Shown one piece after another: positions 37,755 through 48,725 of a DNA stretch of 64,000 bases. The notes beneath the pieces are model-generated. The model did no database searches, had not been told where the DNA came from, and saw only the letters and a program-made list of their open reading frames with translations. Where the stretch lies: the NCBI GenBank assembly GCA_023515745.1, contig JALECJ010000257.1, positions 1,242,687 to 1,306,686 on the forward strand, given 5' to 3'. This DNA is from Amoeboaphelidium protococcarum. Lineage: Eukaryota; Aphelidiomycota; Aphelidea. The position numbers were made by a program, and so were the translations under genes. Numbering within the stretch: position 1 is the stretch's first letter; every line of letters starts with the position of its first letter.

Positions 37755-39719
37755 TCAAACCAGCACATCGTCTTCATCTATAACCAAATTATCCTGGGGT
37801 TGTTTATAAGTCTTAGACTTTCTTAGATCAGGATTCAGAATCTTCTTTCGTACTCGGATAGATTTCGGTGTGACTTCTATAATCTCATCTTCTTGAATAT
37901 ATGACAGAATCTATTCAAGAGGCATGACGCGCGGGGGAGTCAACTTTACGAATTCATCTTTTGACACGGCGCGCACATTGGTCAACTTGGGAGCTTTAGT
38001 AACATTAACTTCCATGTCATTGTCCTTAGAGCACTCACCAACAATCATGCCTTGGTAGACTTTATCTCCCGGCTTCACAAACAGAGTACCTCTAGCCTCG
38101 ATAGCTTAAACTGCCGCTACAGTCACCGTTCCTTGAGCAGTTGCCACCAGAGAGCCTCTTCTGCTCTTGTCCACCTAGCCTTTAAATGGCGTATACCCGG
38201 TGAATATGTGATTAAGAACTCCCTGGCCACTAGTCTCATTCTTAAACTCTGCGGCATAGCCAAGGAGGCCACGCGAAGGAATCTCAAAAGTCAATTTGAC
38301 GCGATCTCCGAGTTCAACGTAGCCTTTCATTTCGCCTTTGCGCTTCTACAACTTTTAAATCACCGAGCCGGACATAGAAGTAGGCACCTCTAGAACTGCC
38401 TCTTCCATAGGTTCCATCAGCTATTTGCTCTTATTCTTCTTCAAGATCACTTTTGGTGGTGAGACAGATAGTTCATACCCCTCTCTACGCATCGTCTCTA
38501 TCAGAATACCAAGATGCAATTCTCCTCTGCCACGAACCTCAAATGAATCTTTGGACGCAGCCTCAATTATCTTCATTGCCACATTGGTCTCTGCCTCTTT
38601 CAGCAGTCTTTCGCGGATCATTGAAGACGTCAACTTGGATCCGTCTTCACCTTGCAGTGGACTATCATTGACCGAAAAAGTCATGGATACAGTAGGTGGA
38701 TCAATTGGGACAGATTTGATAATTTCATTGACATCAGGATTACAGAGTGTATGATTTACACTTGAGCCAGCAATACCAGCAATAGAAATAATATCACCAG
38801 CACCGGCAGCTTCAACAGACACTCGATCTAATCCAAATCGAGTGAACATTTTAATGACGCGTCCCTCTGAAGCCACGTTCCCATTATCATCCAATGACTT
38901 GATCTTGTCATTAACTCCAATAATGCCCGACTGTATACGGCCGAGGTAACACTTGCCAACGAATGGATCACTTTCTAATTAGGTAACCAACATCTTAAAT
39001 GGCTAATCTTGATCGCACTTTGGACTTGGCACATGTTTAATAATCAAGTCCAACAAATCTCCAGTCCCTTTGCCAGCTGAAGCTTCGACAGAATCAAATT
39101 GGTTTACTGCCCAGCCTTATTTGGCACTAGCATATACTGTGGGATAATCCAATTAGTCATCAGAGGCATTCAATGTAATAAACAGATCCAGAATTTCATC
39201 TTCAACCTGAGCCAATCTAGCCGTCGGTCTATCCACCTTATTAATGACTACTAAAGGTTTGAGTCCACGCGATAAAGCCTTCTACAGCACAAATCTAGTC
39301 TACGTCATCGGGCCTTCAGTGGCATCCACCACCAGTGCGACACCATCAACCATGGACAGGACGCGTTCCACCTCACCGCCAAAATCCGCATGGCCCGGAG
39401 TATCTACTAAATTGAGCTTATGGTCTTTCCAGAAAATGGATGCAGCCTTAGACAATATTGTGATACCACGTTCTCTCTCCAGCGCATTATGATCCATGAC
39501 GCGTTGCCCGTCCGTGTTCAAGTTGGTCTTGCTCTCCTTCAGCAGACAGTCAATCAAACTCGTTTTTCCATGATCGACATGGGCAATGACGGCGAAATTG
39601 CGAATCTTATCAGTAGGATATATATTAGGATTAGTTCTTGGAGCATTTGATTATACGACAACCTACTGCGCCTACGCACTAAATCTCCTCACACCGATTC
39701 TGAATCCAAATCGATACAT
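37755..39719 (-). CDS. BipA/TypA-type translational GTPase, mitochondrial
   Basis: 654 residues under TAR=Gln. The first 20 residues ([18 protein letters not shown]..) form an Arg-rich amphipathic presequence. Then come AHVDHGKTS (G1) near 42, [16 protein letters not shown] (G3) and NKVD (G4), domain II, an EF-G-like domain III/V ([26 protein letters not shown]) and the BipA-specific C-terminal domain ending DEDDVLV. In bacteria BipA assists 50S assembly and stress translation. Eukaryotic copies with presequences act in organelles. No plastid evidence is present here, so mitochondrial location is inferred. Confidence 0.9.
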
Positions 39720-39834
39720 TGTTACTCTGATGATTTTTCAAGCGCGATTACAACAATTGAGAAGATGAACGTGCGGTAAAAGATTGGTATTAAAATTGGA
39801 GATAGTATACAACACGACAATGTTATAATAAGGC

Positions 39835-40629
39835 TCATAAGTCGCCAAATATATCATCAATCTCATTCGCAAATGATGACGATTTCTATAATTTGACATC
39901 AGTTTTATCCAATTTGATCTTCTTGGGAGGCGGTTTAATAACTTGTTTAACCTCAAAGAACGATGGAGTTTGTATATCATCTTCGCCTTTCTAATAATGT
40001 TTATCATTATTGTAATCAACAGACTGACTCCGAGAATCGCGTTCTTGCGTTAGTAAGTCATCCATATTGCGCGATTCTACCACTTTCTATATTCTTTGAG
40101 ATTCTGATTAATGATCCAACTGAGGATCTTATCGATCACTTGATTTTACTTACGAATTAGGCGCGTAAGACCCAAAAACTTCCTATATCAAAAGTTACTG
40201 TACGGATGCGTCCATTGCAAAATCCTGATGCAGCAGCACTTTCATGTGCTCATTCAGTTCAGTCCACAGCCGAGCACAAATTCCACTGACCAGCACTGCA
40301 AAAGGTAAAAATATGCCACTATGGAGCAAATGCCTATTGATAGCCACGAATGCCTTCTCCACTACTCTCTTAGCGTCAATAATATATAGAGGATCATTAT
40401 CATCACATCTTTATATTGTACGTAATACGTGTTGCAATTTCCTGTAATACTCTGTTCTTCGATGTTGATTCTAATTCAATTTCAGTATTTATCTCAATGC
40501 ATTTACTTCATCTACAACGCGTTACTTCTCTTACAAGTGTAGCTCTTTTGACATCTGACTATTAGTAGCTAAATTCTATTACAATTCATCGCCAGTTATT
40601 TCTGATAAATTCGCTTTCTATTGTATCAT
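39835..40629 (-). CDS. RMP1/NEPRO-like protein (RNase MRP-associated)
   Basis: 264 residues under TAR=Gln. The segment LNQNQHRRTEYYRKLQHVLRT (residues about 56-76), followed by a region ending LPFAVLVSGICARLW, matches the NQHRxxxWWxxL...F..L...LA.LW pattern of the RMP1 family. That family contributes to RNase MRP and pre-rRNA processing in fungi and includes NEPRO in animals. The Gln-rich linker and the basic KPPPKKIKLDK segment suggest nuclear localisation, and the protein ends EIDDIFGDL. It lies 115 bp upstream of the BipA-like gene, on the same strand. Assignment rests on motif spacing only. Confidence 0.6.
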
Positions 40630-40737
40630 CCTAAATCAATTTACAAATTCGAATATTATTTGGAAAAAGAGATGAATCACTTCAGAAAAGGTTTATTTTA
40701 TCGAAATCTAAAGTCATTCAATAGAGCTAAGAGGAAT

Positions 40738-41265
40738 TCAAAGAAGAGTCGCGTATAACAGAAAGAGAACCAGGGAGACAGAATTCATCTGCAACGCGTT
40801 AACAGGCAGCGGTGCATCTGAGCTCTGATCGTCCATCTTATTAGCTTCACCACCTGCCACGCGAAAACTAGTCTTCTCACCTCCTTTTGCAGATCCACAT
40901 GTGAATTTCACATCACATTCATTATATTGGCACAGCTCTACACTTGGGGATGACCCAGGATTATCTCTGCACTTGGAATAGCACTCACTCTTCTCACCGA
41001 AACACTGATACGTCTACACCGGGAATAAAGAGTCGGCTGCATTCTACACAGTGGCCATCTGCTTGTTCACACACTCACAGGACCACTTCAGCGATGCAAC
41101 ATTACATTCATTGAATTTCGTATTCTGTTCACCACCACAGACGGAAGTGCAGTAGCCTTTCTGTGACGCACACACGGTTTGCTTGTACTGACTTTACTCA
41201 GATCTCACAGAGTATGCAGACACGCTGGATATCAATAATACTATGAAATACTTGAAGATTGTCAT
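40738..41265 (-). CDS. Secreted Cys-rich GPI-anchored-type protein (DUF7707-like pattern)
   Basis: 175 residues. A signal peptide covers about 1-20 (ends VSA). The Cys-rich domain follows the order C...GYCTSVCGG...NECN..LKWSCEC...YQCF..SECYSKC, with later C..C..C, a Ser-rich linker, and a hydrophobic tail (SLVLFLLYATLL) as for GPI attachment. The cysteine spacing resembles the fungal DUF7707 family of GPI-anchored surface proteins; this is from memory of the pattern, not a search. Predicted location is cell surface. One TAA and two TAGs are read as Gln inside the mature domain. Confidence 0.8.
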
Positions 41266-41572
41266 TTTCGTTATAAATGGATTACTTAATGTTAGAAAGA
41301 AGATAAAACTGATACTGCAATTATAAAAGTAGATCGCAAAAATGGGAAGGACGTTCTATAAAAGGTATCAGAGATGCCACAAATAGTATCAGCAATGATC
41401 GCTGATTTTAGTGATTGAAACAATCAGAACGCGCAACGCGTCCAATCAAGTCAAACGGATGGAGCATTTATTTAATCACCACTTTGTTGTGTTGAAACAA
41501 TAACAATTCTCTATCAGCATAAACATGACTTTCATAGGTCTCATTCAATATCTTTCATTTCAATTTATCCAT
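41266..41572. promoter_or_regulatory. Upstream region of the Cys-rich GPI protein gene
   Basis: No gene is seen. An AACGCGTCC element near 41434 lies about 165 bp upstream of the start codon. Confidence 0.3.
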
Positions 41573-41845
41573 TCAAGTAGACTTTAAATTTTTAAAACTA
41601 TTTGTCATTTGCGCAATAATGAGCTAAATTCTGGCTGTAATTGTAACCTTAATCGTTGCTTCAGTAGTCATGTTTGAGTTGTCCAGTATGGAGCCTACTT
41701 TACATACAAATCGTGTTGCATTGTATAAAAGAAGTCTGGTAACTGCAAGAATAGACAATAATGTAAGCTCGCTAGTAAATGAGTAATCTGCTGCAAATAG
41801 TTCCATTAACATGTCAGAGTAGTTACCTCGATAATCCGAATTCAT
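41573..41845 (-). CDS. Possible small membrane-type ORF, uncertain
   Basis: A 90-residue frame with one TAG, containing a hydrophobic stretch (LTLLSILAVTRLLLY). Another phase of the same DNA can also be read through a 39-nt candidate intron. No homology is recognised, and the frame may be fortuitous because TGA-only termination leaves long open runs by chance. Confidence 0.2.
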
Positions 41846-42139
41846 CTACAAGGCTGATAAAAAGACGAGGCGCGTCAATATAAGTAGGCTCAAGAAGTAT
41901 CGAGTTCGTAGCACAAAATAACTCCTGTAAAATTGATTTTAAAAGTAATGCAGTCTTTAATATTACAAGTATGTTTACATTTCTTTCAACTCTTTGCTAA
42001 GAGGAGTGCGAGTGGTTGGTTGACTGAAACACGTCGACTCAACTTTACTCAACAGTGACTCGATGTTAGAAATGAAAAATCATGGTTTTATGTAAAAAAT
42101 TCTCACGAACTTAATTCCCACAGTTTTTATCATTCGTGA

Positions 42140-43080
42140 TCATATTAGATATATCACACCTACCAATCGAGGCAGAAGTATCTTATCATGTCTTCTTAAC
42201 ACCACGACTTGGGAAGTAGCACCACTCAGCGGTTCAGAACACGATTGTATGGCTTTGTAATTTCTAGTTACAGGTCCCTCAACTACATCATGTTCTTCAA
42301 ACAATAGTGGAGGAACTCCAATCTCTGCCCGCTTCTGATCATTAAAAATGCAGATATGCTGTTTGACCAACAATTTCCACGCTGCCCCTTATACGTGAAA
42401 ATATTCCAAATCGTCAACTTTAGACCAATCAAATATCAAAAGAGCTTGCCCCCGCTTTGATATTTACTTACATGCTGATATACATGTTCCAGACTATACG
42501 AGCAGTATATTCCATCACCCAACTCGTTAGGATTTTCAAATTACGATGGCAGATACTAGAAACCATATGCCACCTGTTTGATGACCAGCGCAGAATTTAC
42601 AACGCCATGATAAATCACTTTTGATAACTAGAATTTATCTCTCAATTGCTCAACGATGGCGGCTATTTGTTTCAAATCTTGCGCGCATCGAATCGCATAA
42701 ATAGTCTTCTCGGAGCGATCTACACGCACACCACCATATAACTAATCCAACTTGAACGCTTTCAAATCAAAATTTACTGCACCAGGCACGTATTAAGAAG
42801 GAAAATGATTTCCATATATGCCTCTCTCACGAGCCATTTGTAAGAGGTGTTCATTTTCGTCGCGTCCTTCTGGGATCACCACCTCCACCATATCTTCTGC
42901 AAAAGTCATTGCCACATCAGCAGACACGCGAAAGTTCTCCTGAAATAGACTGTAGATTCTTTCCTTTCTTTATATGTATTATTATTATGATTCCATATAT
43001 AAAGAAGTATTAGAAATGGGAGTAATTAGAGCATCATCAGTAGGCTCTTTCAATTCAGCACGCTAAGATGATTGGTTCAT
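42140..43080 (-). CDS. PARP-like (ADP-ribosyltransferase-fold) protein, frame interrupted
   Basis: The frame from 43080 runs to a TGA at 42436-42438. The continuation ending at 42140 is in a frame one base off. The join lies at a run of five G's near 42449-42454, where one more G would restore QSGGxALLIFDW. Either an assembly homopolymer error, a genuine frameshift, or a 29-nt (GTATAT...CAAAG) or shorter intron explains it. Motifs IYHGVVNSALVIKQVAYGF and GDGIYCSYSLEHVY resemble the H-G and G-x-G-I-Y motifs of PARP-type enzymes. Catalytic competence is not clear. The N-terminal part is acidic/helical without a recognised domain. Confidence 0.5.
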
Positions 43081-43223
43081 TTTCAAAGTCGATACAATTG
43101 CAACTGAAACAGTGATTGGCCGTAAGACGCGTCAAGAACTTAATTGAGTTCGAAGCCTTTCAAAAGTGCTGTAAAGTTAATTTGAAAAGTAAGTCACTTC
43201 AATAAAATAATATAATTTTAATT

Positions 43224-44621
43224 TCAGTTCAAAATTTGGCATTTGTTCTCTACGTGAACCATCTGATATTGACCACTTTCATCAGATCCAACTGTTGAAG
43301 CTAATTTTACCTAGATATCCCGGTAGACACGCAATTGCTTCCAATTCTCAATCTAAGGCGCCTTCACAAACAGACTTGGTAAGTTGAATATAAATTCTAT
43401 ACCATAAACTGGACCCATTTTATTTACGCCAAAGAAATTGATAGTGTGCAGTAATTGTCGACTGTCAGTGTCCCAAACTTTGACATAGCCATCCAGATCA
43501 GAGGTGAAAAGTAACTGCGACTGATCAAACTGTCTTGCGCATTAAAACTCCATACCTGACACAGCACTCTTATGACTAGACAAGACAAAGTTGCTAGTCT
43601 ATTCGGCAACATTGTCCACTGAGAAATGTTAAACAGTCTAATTCAATGTAGCGGTTGCCGCTGGTTTGCCGCTTTTCTACGGCAGCAAAGATAACGCGTA
43701 AACACAGCCAGACAACGATCCGGCGAAAAGCATAGACTCCGCAGCATCTATAATTACGCGTTTAATTGGCTCTTGATATACGACTGTTAGCAAGCATTGT
43801 GCACTGATTGAGGATTTCTGTGATTACTATTCATTGCCTAAATTCTATAGCGAAATGGTCCACACCTTTACAGTGTTATCATCAGAGCAGGTGGCGAACA
43901 GATCGTGTTGCATGCTAACATACACTGAATTAACTCTGGCGGTATGGTCTTTTAGTGAACATACAGGGTAGAATTTTTCGCGCATACTGAGTTGCCCATC
44001 AAAGGAATCGCCACCGGTCATACTTCCATCAGAATGAATTGAATCATAAACAGCAAGTAAATTCCACAAGTGCACAACAGAATCACCGTGTCCACCGCAA
44101 GAGATTAGAATATCGCCATTAAGACCAGTAAGAGCCAAACTAGTCACAGCCCCAAAATGAGCCTTCACATTCTTTAGCATGACACCACTCTGCATATTCC
44201 ATACAATAATCGAGCCATTGGTTGTGCCGGCGATAAGCAAATCTGATACGAGAGAATTTCCATGTAAATTTTGATCAATTTTTAAATTTTACGAGCATAT
44301 CATTGCAGATATCAAACCAATCGAGTTAGACTTCTATGACGGAGGAGCATAATAAGTCTTATCAACCGGATTTCCTTTAGAATAATTGTACTGATATATC
44401 AATGGCGCGTCATTGGCAGCGATGAATAATCTGCTGCCCGTAGCTACTGAGCATACGCCATGTAGATCAGAGGCGCTAGATTACGTCGACTTATTGCCAA
44501 ACTACGGTAGCTTATACGTGCCAACAGGATTTTATTAAAGCAACTATTTTCCAAGATTTTTGTAAACAGATACGCCATCTTTATGCGTAACTAGCAATGC
44601 CGACTGATCTTGAAGTGTCAT
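43224..44621 (-). CDS. IPI3: WD40 protein, IPI3/WDR18-like
   Basis: 465 residues under TAR=Gln, with about five to six WD repeats. These include LLIAGTTNGSIIVWNMQSG, AHFGAVTSLAL and DHTARVNSVYVSMQHDLFATCSDDNTVKVW. The order and the 'G.IYVW..SG..L...AHF..V' segment match WDR18/Ipi3, the Rix1-complex subunit that works in ITS2 processing and 60S export. An intact C-terminal propeller extension (DLDGYVKVWDTDSRQLL) is present. The gene is upstream of, and on the same strand as, the PARP-like gene, with 143 bp between them. Confidence 0.7.
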
Positions 44622-45109
44622 ATTTGCAATTTTTTTCTAAAGCTTAGTGAAATGTGTGAGCTGAAATCGAAAAAGAGATCGGTCGCGTTTCATGGCTCAT
44701 TAAGGCCTGAACGAAAATGAACCGTGTATCGCAGTTTGTGAATTCAAACTATCAAAGAGAAATATTAAACTCCCTAACCGGCACATTTACAAGTGTGAGA
44801 GGACGTGAAGATTAATTTACATAGTGCAAATTTAATTTTCATTAACGAGGACCATAAGCTCGCATGCAATAATACAATCAATGTGTGAGGATCGTTAAAT
44901 CATTCAGCCAAATAATTCTTCTATTGCGCGTACATCTTATTTTACGGTTTTTTTCACAGCAACATAAAGAACCTGGAATGTGCTGTTGAGGCTGAAAGAG
45001 ATCAACGCCGTACTATAATAGAGCATAATCTTTTGAGATATTGAACAGAATTATAAACTGTAGCAAGATGAAGTAACGTCCGAGAAAGTTGTTTTACTTA
45101 GTGTATCAA
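44622..45109. other. Intergenic, upstream of IPI3-like gene
   Basis: About 490 bp with no supported gene. A GGTCGCGTTTCATGG element lies near 44688, about 65 bp from the IPI3-like start codon. Confidence 0.35.
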
Positions 45110-46276
45110 TCAGGCATCTTTGATGTAAACATCCGAGTCTTGGCTAGCCCAAACTTCCTATTGGTTAGAATCAATCTTGACGCGATAAGCATTTCCCTCA
45201 TCCCACTGTTTCAACACTGTTCCAGGCATGTAACCTTGGCTCAACTTTGCCAGTACCTTTTGACCAACTTTGAAACGGAGAGGGCGAGCCTGACAGGCCA
45301 TCAGACCATCAATCAGTTGCTTGCGATTCAAATTACGTCCAATGAAAATAAATCGCCCCTCACGCTTATCTCTGCCCCAAGGAGTCGTAAAGCCGCCACC
45401 AAACAACATATGAACACCTTGGAAAGCATAACGTTCTTTCATGCCCTTAATCGGGAAAATTCCCTTGTAGCGGAACAAGTCCGTTCCCTTTTCACGCATC
45501 AAGATTGAGATAAATTTGCCCAGTAGATTGATATCAAGTTCAACATCAAACGTATGCCCCACAGAAGTTACAGATAAATCGTGCTGATGTTCTGACTCGG
45601 ATAGAAACTGAGGATCCATCTCTAGAACCTTTTCGATGGAAAAGGCATCAAGGTGAAGCAATTTCTTTGGATCAACACGAGATTGCTGACATTCGATCAG
45701 CGTTGCAGTCTTGTTAATAGATGCGAGCTTAGATTTAACAAGAGCAAGTTCGTCCTCTGAGACCAGATCAGTTTTATTGAGCAGCAAAACATCTGCAAAC
45801 GCGACTTGTTCAACTGATTCGTTCTCGACATTCTCAGGCTTGACTTCATCCAAATGGAGCAAGATGTGCTTAGCATCAACCACAGTGAGGATGGAGTCCA
45901 ATGAATAATTCTAAGCAATAAAGTCATCGACAAAGAATGTCTAAGCAACAGGAGCCGGATCAGCCAATCCAGTTGTTTCAATCATGACCATATCCATCTT
46001 TTAGTTGCTATTAATCAGGCGAGTCAAAATCTTTATCAAGTCGCCACGAACCGTGCAGCAAATACAACCATTGTTCAGTTCAATGATGTCTTCTTCTGAA
46101 TCAAACTTGCCGCCACGTTTGGATAGCAATGCATCGTCAATACCAACTTCACCAAACTCATTTTCAATGACTGCAATCTTGACGCCATGCTTCTCTGTCA
46201 AGATATGGTTCAACAGCGTCGTCTTGCCCGCTCCGAGGAAACCAGTGATGATTGTAACAGGTATCTTGTTGGTCAT
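45110..46276 (-). CDS. COG0523/CobW-family metal chaperone GTPase
   Basis: 388 residues under TAR=Gln. [11 protein letters not shown] (Walker A) is near 11-21. The metal-binding CxCC motif is in NGCICCT near 70-76, and NKTD (G4) is present. The CobW C-terminal domain follows. A small C-terminal module ([21 protein letters not shown]...[14 protein letters not shown]) occurs in many protist and algal COG0523 proteins. The family uses GTP to load zinc (ZNG1-type) or other metals on client enzymes. It is complete, with no intron. Confidence 0.9.
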
Positions 46277-46512
46277 ACTAAGTCAGTTAGATCTCACCAA
46301 GAGAAAAGGAGAGTGCTTCATAGAACTAGATTTATACCCCCATTCATGATTCCAATCACGTCATTGCCATTAATCAATGTAGTTGCTCAGTCACGTCATT
46401 ATTTAGGTTCAATCACAAACGGCAAGATGGATTATGTTCGACGAGTGAAATGTTTCCACGGTTATTAGAGTTGAGCCCATCAAGGAGTGATCAAGAAGAC
46501 GCGCCTCTATCT

Positions 46513-46811
46513 TCAGACGACCGATTAACATGACTTCCAGTAAGTGTTATGAGTGAATAAAATAGTAATAGAAGCTGTGTCTTCTCTCCGAGCTTGTATG
46601 CTCAACCGGGCTGTGTTTCCCATCCGGACTGTGATTTCTAATCTTCTGGTGTCCTCACTGCTGTGCTCAGTGACCCAACTAACACACTCTTGGATACATT
46701 GGTGCCTAGCAAATAAAACAGATTCAGTCGTCGTTCTACCGAAGAAAGACACCTCCCTTATTCGAATTCAGATGATTTTAAATGCAGATTCGTGTCCCTT
46801 CGCCTTCTCAT
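46513..46811 (-). CDS. Small two-exon protein of unknown function
   Basis: 83 residues from exon 1 (46753-46811) and exon 2 (46513-46705). The proposed 47-nt intron starts GTGTCT and ends TTTGCTAG after a pyrimidine-rich tract. The start MRRRRDTNLHLKSSEFEQG faintly recalls the N-terminus of RPB4, but the rest (CIQECVSWVTEHSSEDTRRLEITVRMG...) does not support that. An ACGCGT at about 46850 lies 38 bp upstream. The splice model rests on frame continuity only. Confidence 0.4.
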
Positions 46812-47263
46812 TTTTTATTATTAAATTCTAGTAGGAGCACCAAACGGAGACGCGTAAAATACATCAATACCTTTGATAGCGTGATAATTAGATTCAAGTA
46901 ACGTTCCCATTAATGTCAAAGGCCTCCTTTTAAGATCTGAGTACAGTCCAACTGATCTCCACTTTCGGCAGTTTGACTATAGTAAGCGTCAAGATACTCT
47001 CCTGATAAACCAAGTCTTCTCATAAGTAGTCAAAATGCTCTAGCGCAAATTGTTAAAAGACATATAGCCATACAACTACTGGAATCCAAATAATACACCT
47101 AGTTCAGAAGGTTAGTATAATTTTTCCATTGTAGCGCGTTAGATTGGAACATTAAATAAGTCCTCCCCGGGATGGAACGTCTCTAAGTGATAGATATTTA
47201 TGACAATTCAAAGCTGAACAAACTGTCCTCAAAGTATTACAAAAGAGATTTGAAAGGAAGGTC
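46812..47263. other. Coding-like minus-strand region, unresolved
   Basis: All three minus phases contain protein-like stretches with few TGAs (for example near 46895-46990). One reads ESILTLTIVKLPKVEISW, vaguely CS/p23-like. No consistent start and exon chain was found. It may be a small spliced gene or decayed sequence. Confidence 0.3.
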
Positions 47264-48440
47264 ATGAGCAAGAGAGCAGATAACGAGATAACTGAAGCTG
47301 AAAAAGAAGACGTACATGTTATCTGCAAAAGGACCGCGGCAGCAATCGCATACGATAAGAGTTTAAACGTTAATACTACTGTCAAAGGGATTATAGCTGA
47401 GAATGAGAAGCTTGCTGACATTAGTCAAACTGTGGATGAAGTAATGAAGATAGCTGAAAAGAGAAGTTGAAGGTGCACGCAATATAGCCGGTAAAGTTAG
47501 GCGTGCTAGTTGAAGTAGAAGATAAGAGAGCGGCGGATGTTCTCATATAAGTATATGGAGATATCTAGGAGCTATCTAGTGGAGTAGAGGTGTTTTACAC
47601 CGGAGCTTTTGGGGCTGGTGTAGTTAGTCAAAGGATGGATGCATCGAGGAAAGAGTTTGATAAGCACGGGTGGGAAGTGGTGGAGATTAAGAGTGTGATT
47701 CGCTGGTATCTGTTCACCAAATACAAGAAGACTGTCCGGTCGAATGTGCTAATTATATCTGCTAATAAGAGAGATCTGAAGATGTGACAGGATGGCCATA
47801 GAAAATCTCAATGGAGGGTATAAAGGTGACTAAGCAAAACGCGTGTTGGAACTGTGCGGTAAGTGTTGAGCTGAAACCGTGTTGACGCGTTTCAGTCACT
47901 CACTCTCTCTCTTTATCATATAAGAGTTGAAACAACTGTAAATATACTTGTTATATCTCATATTCACTTCACTCTCTTATACTATTCTTAACAGTAAGGA
48001 GGGCCACTCGAAGGCAGAATGCCCCAAACCAGAGAAGGATAATATCAGGGAATTCACAGAGAATTAAAAGGAGAGTCTATAGATTAAAACTTGTCTGAAG
48101 TGAATATGTAGAAGAGGTGGAGAAAAAAGCCGAAGCCATTTATATTTCTCTCAAAGAATCAAATGCTGGTATGGCTCAGGGAGAACTACTACGGTAGTCT
48201 CTGAATTATGATGATTTTGGCGAGTACGTCCTATTGTAGAAGGCAGGATATTTGAAATTAGAAGAAGTGCTAGATGGAGTATTTGACAGAAGAATACCTC
48301 ATAGTATCAGGGGAACAAGGCATAAGCGACATCAGAATGGGAAAATGCTACAACAGTATCCAATGCATCGGCTCGACTGGCTCAGCCGGCTTTCTCCTAA
48401 ACTTGCCCAACACTAGCATGAATGATGGCCACTTCTGTAT
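47264..48440 (+). pseudogene. Zinc-knuckle gene, disrupted or multi-exon
   Basis: Successive open segments occur in different phases: 47264-47470 (helical, starts MSKRADNEITEAEKEDV), 47590-47787, and a stretch from about 48110 to 48425 (EEVEKKAEAIYISLKESN...). A CCHC knuckle is split. NACWNC lies at about 47842-47859 and KEGHSKAECPKP at about 47999-48033, separated by about 135 bp that begins GTAAGTG and ends TTAACAG, i.e. intron-like. Splicing at these sites does not keep the knuckle frame (one base off), so the locus is either decayed or mis-modelled. CCHC plus gag-like helices could mean a retroelement remnant or a host CNBP-like gene. Confidence 0.35.
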
Positions 48441-48725
48441 AAATAGAATAAATAGTACAACAACAAACTGTTCAACTGTCCACCGATTTTATATGTAATA
48501 TTTCGCGGGCAACATTATCTTTCACGGCATGTTTATAACACCAAACAAGAAAATAATAGTTCTGAATACAGAGAGATCGTACAGTAGCAGCGCCGCCCTC
48601 AATTTTCCCAACGCGGTAAGGTTACAGAGCAGCGAGTCTACGCGATCCGATCGTCTCTCTTTCGCTACAGAACTCCACGTTGTCAAGTCGGTGTATGTAA
48701 ATACTCTATCCCCATTTATCTTGCA

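Noticed and set aside
46513-46811. RPB4 identity for the small two-exon gene
   Set aside because: Only about 15 N-terminal residues resemble RPB4, and no HRDC-like C-terminal part is present.
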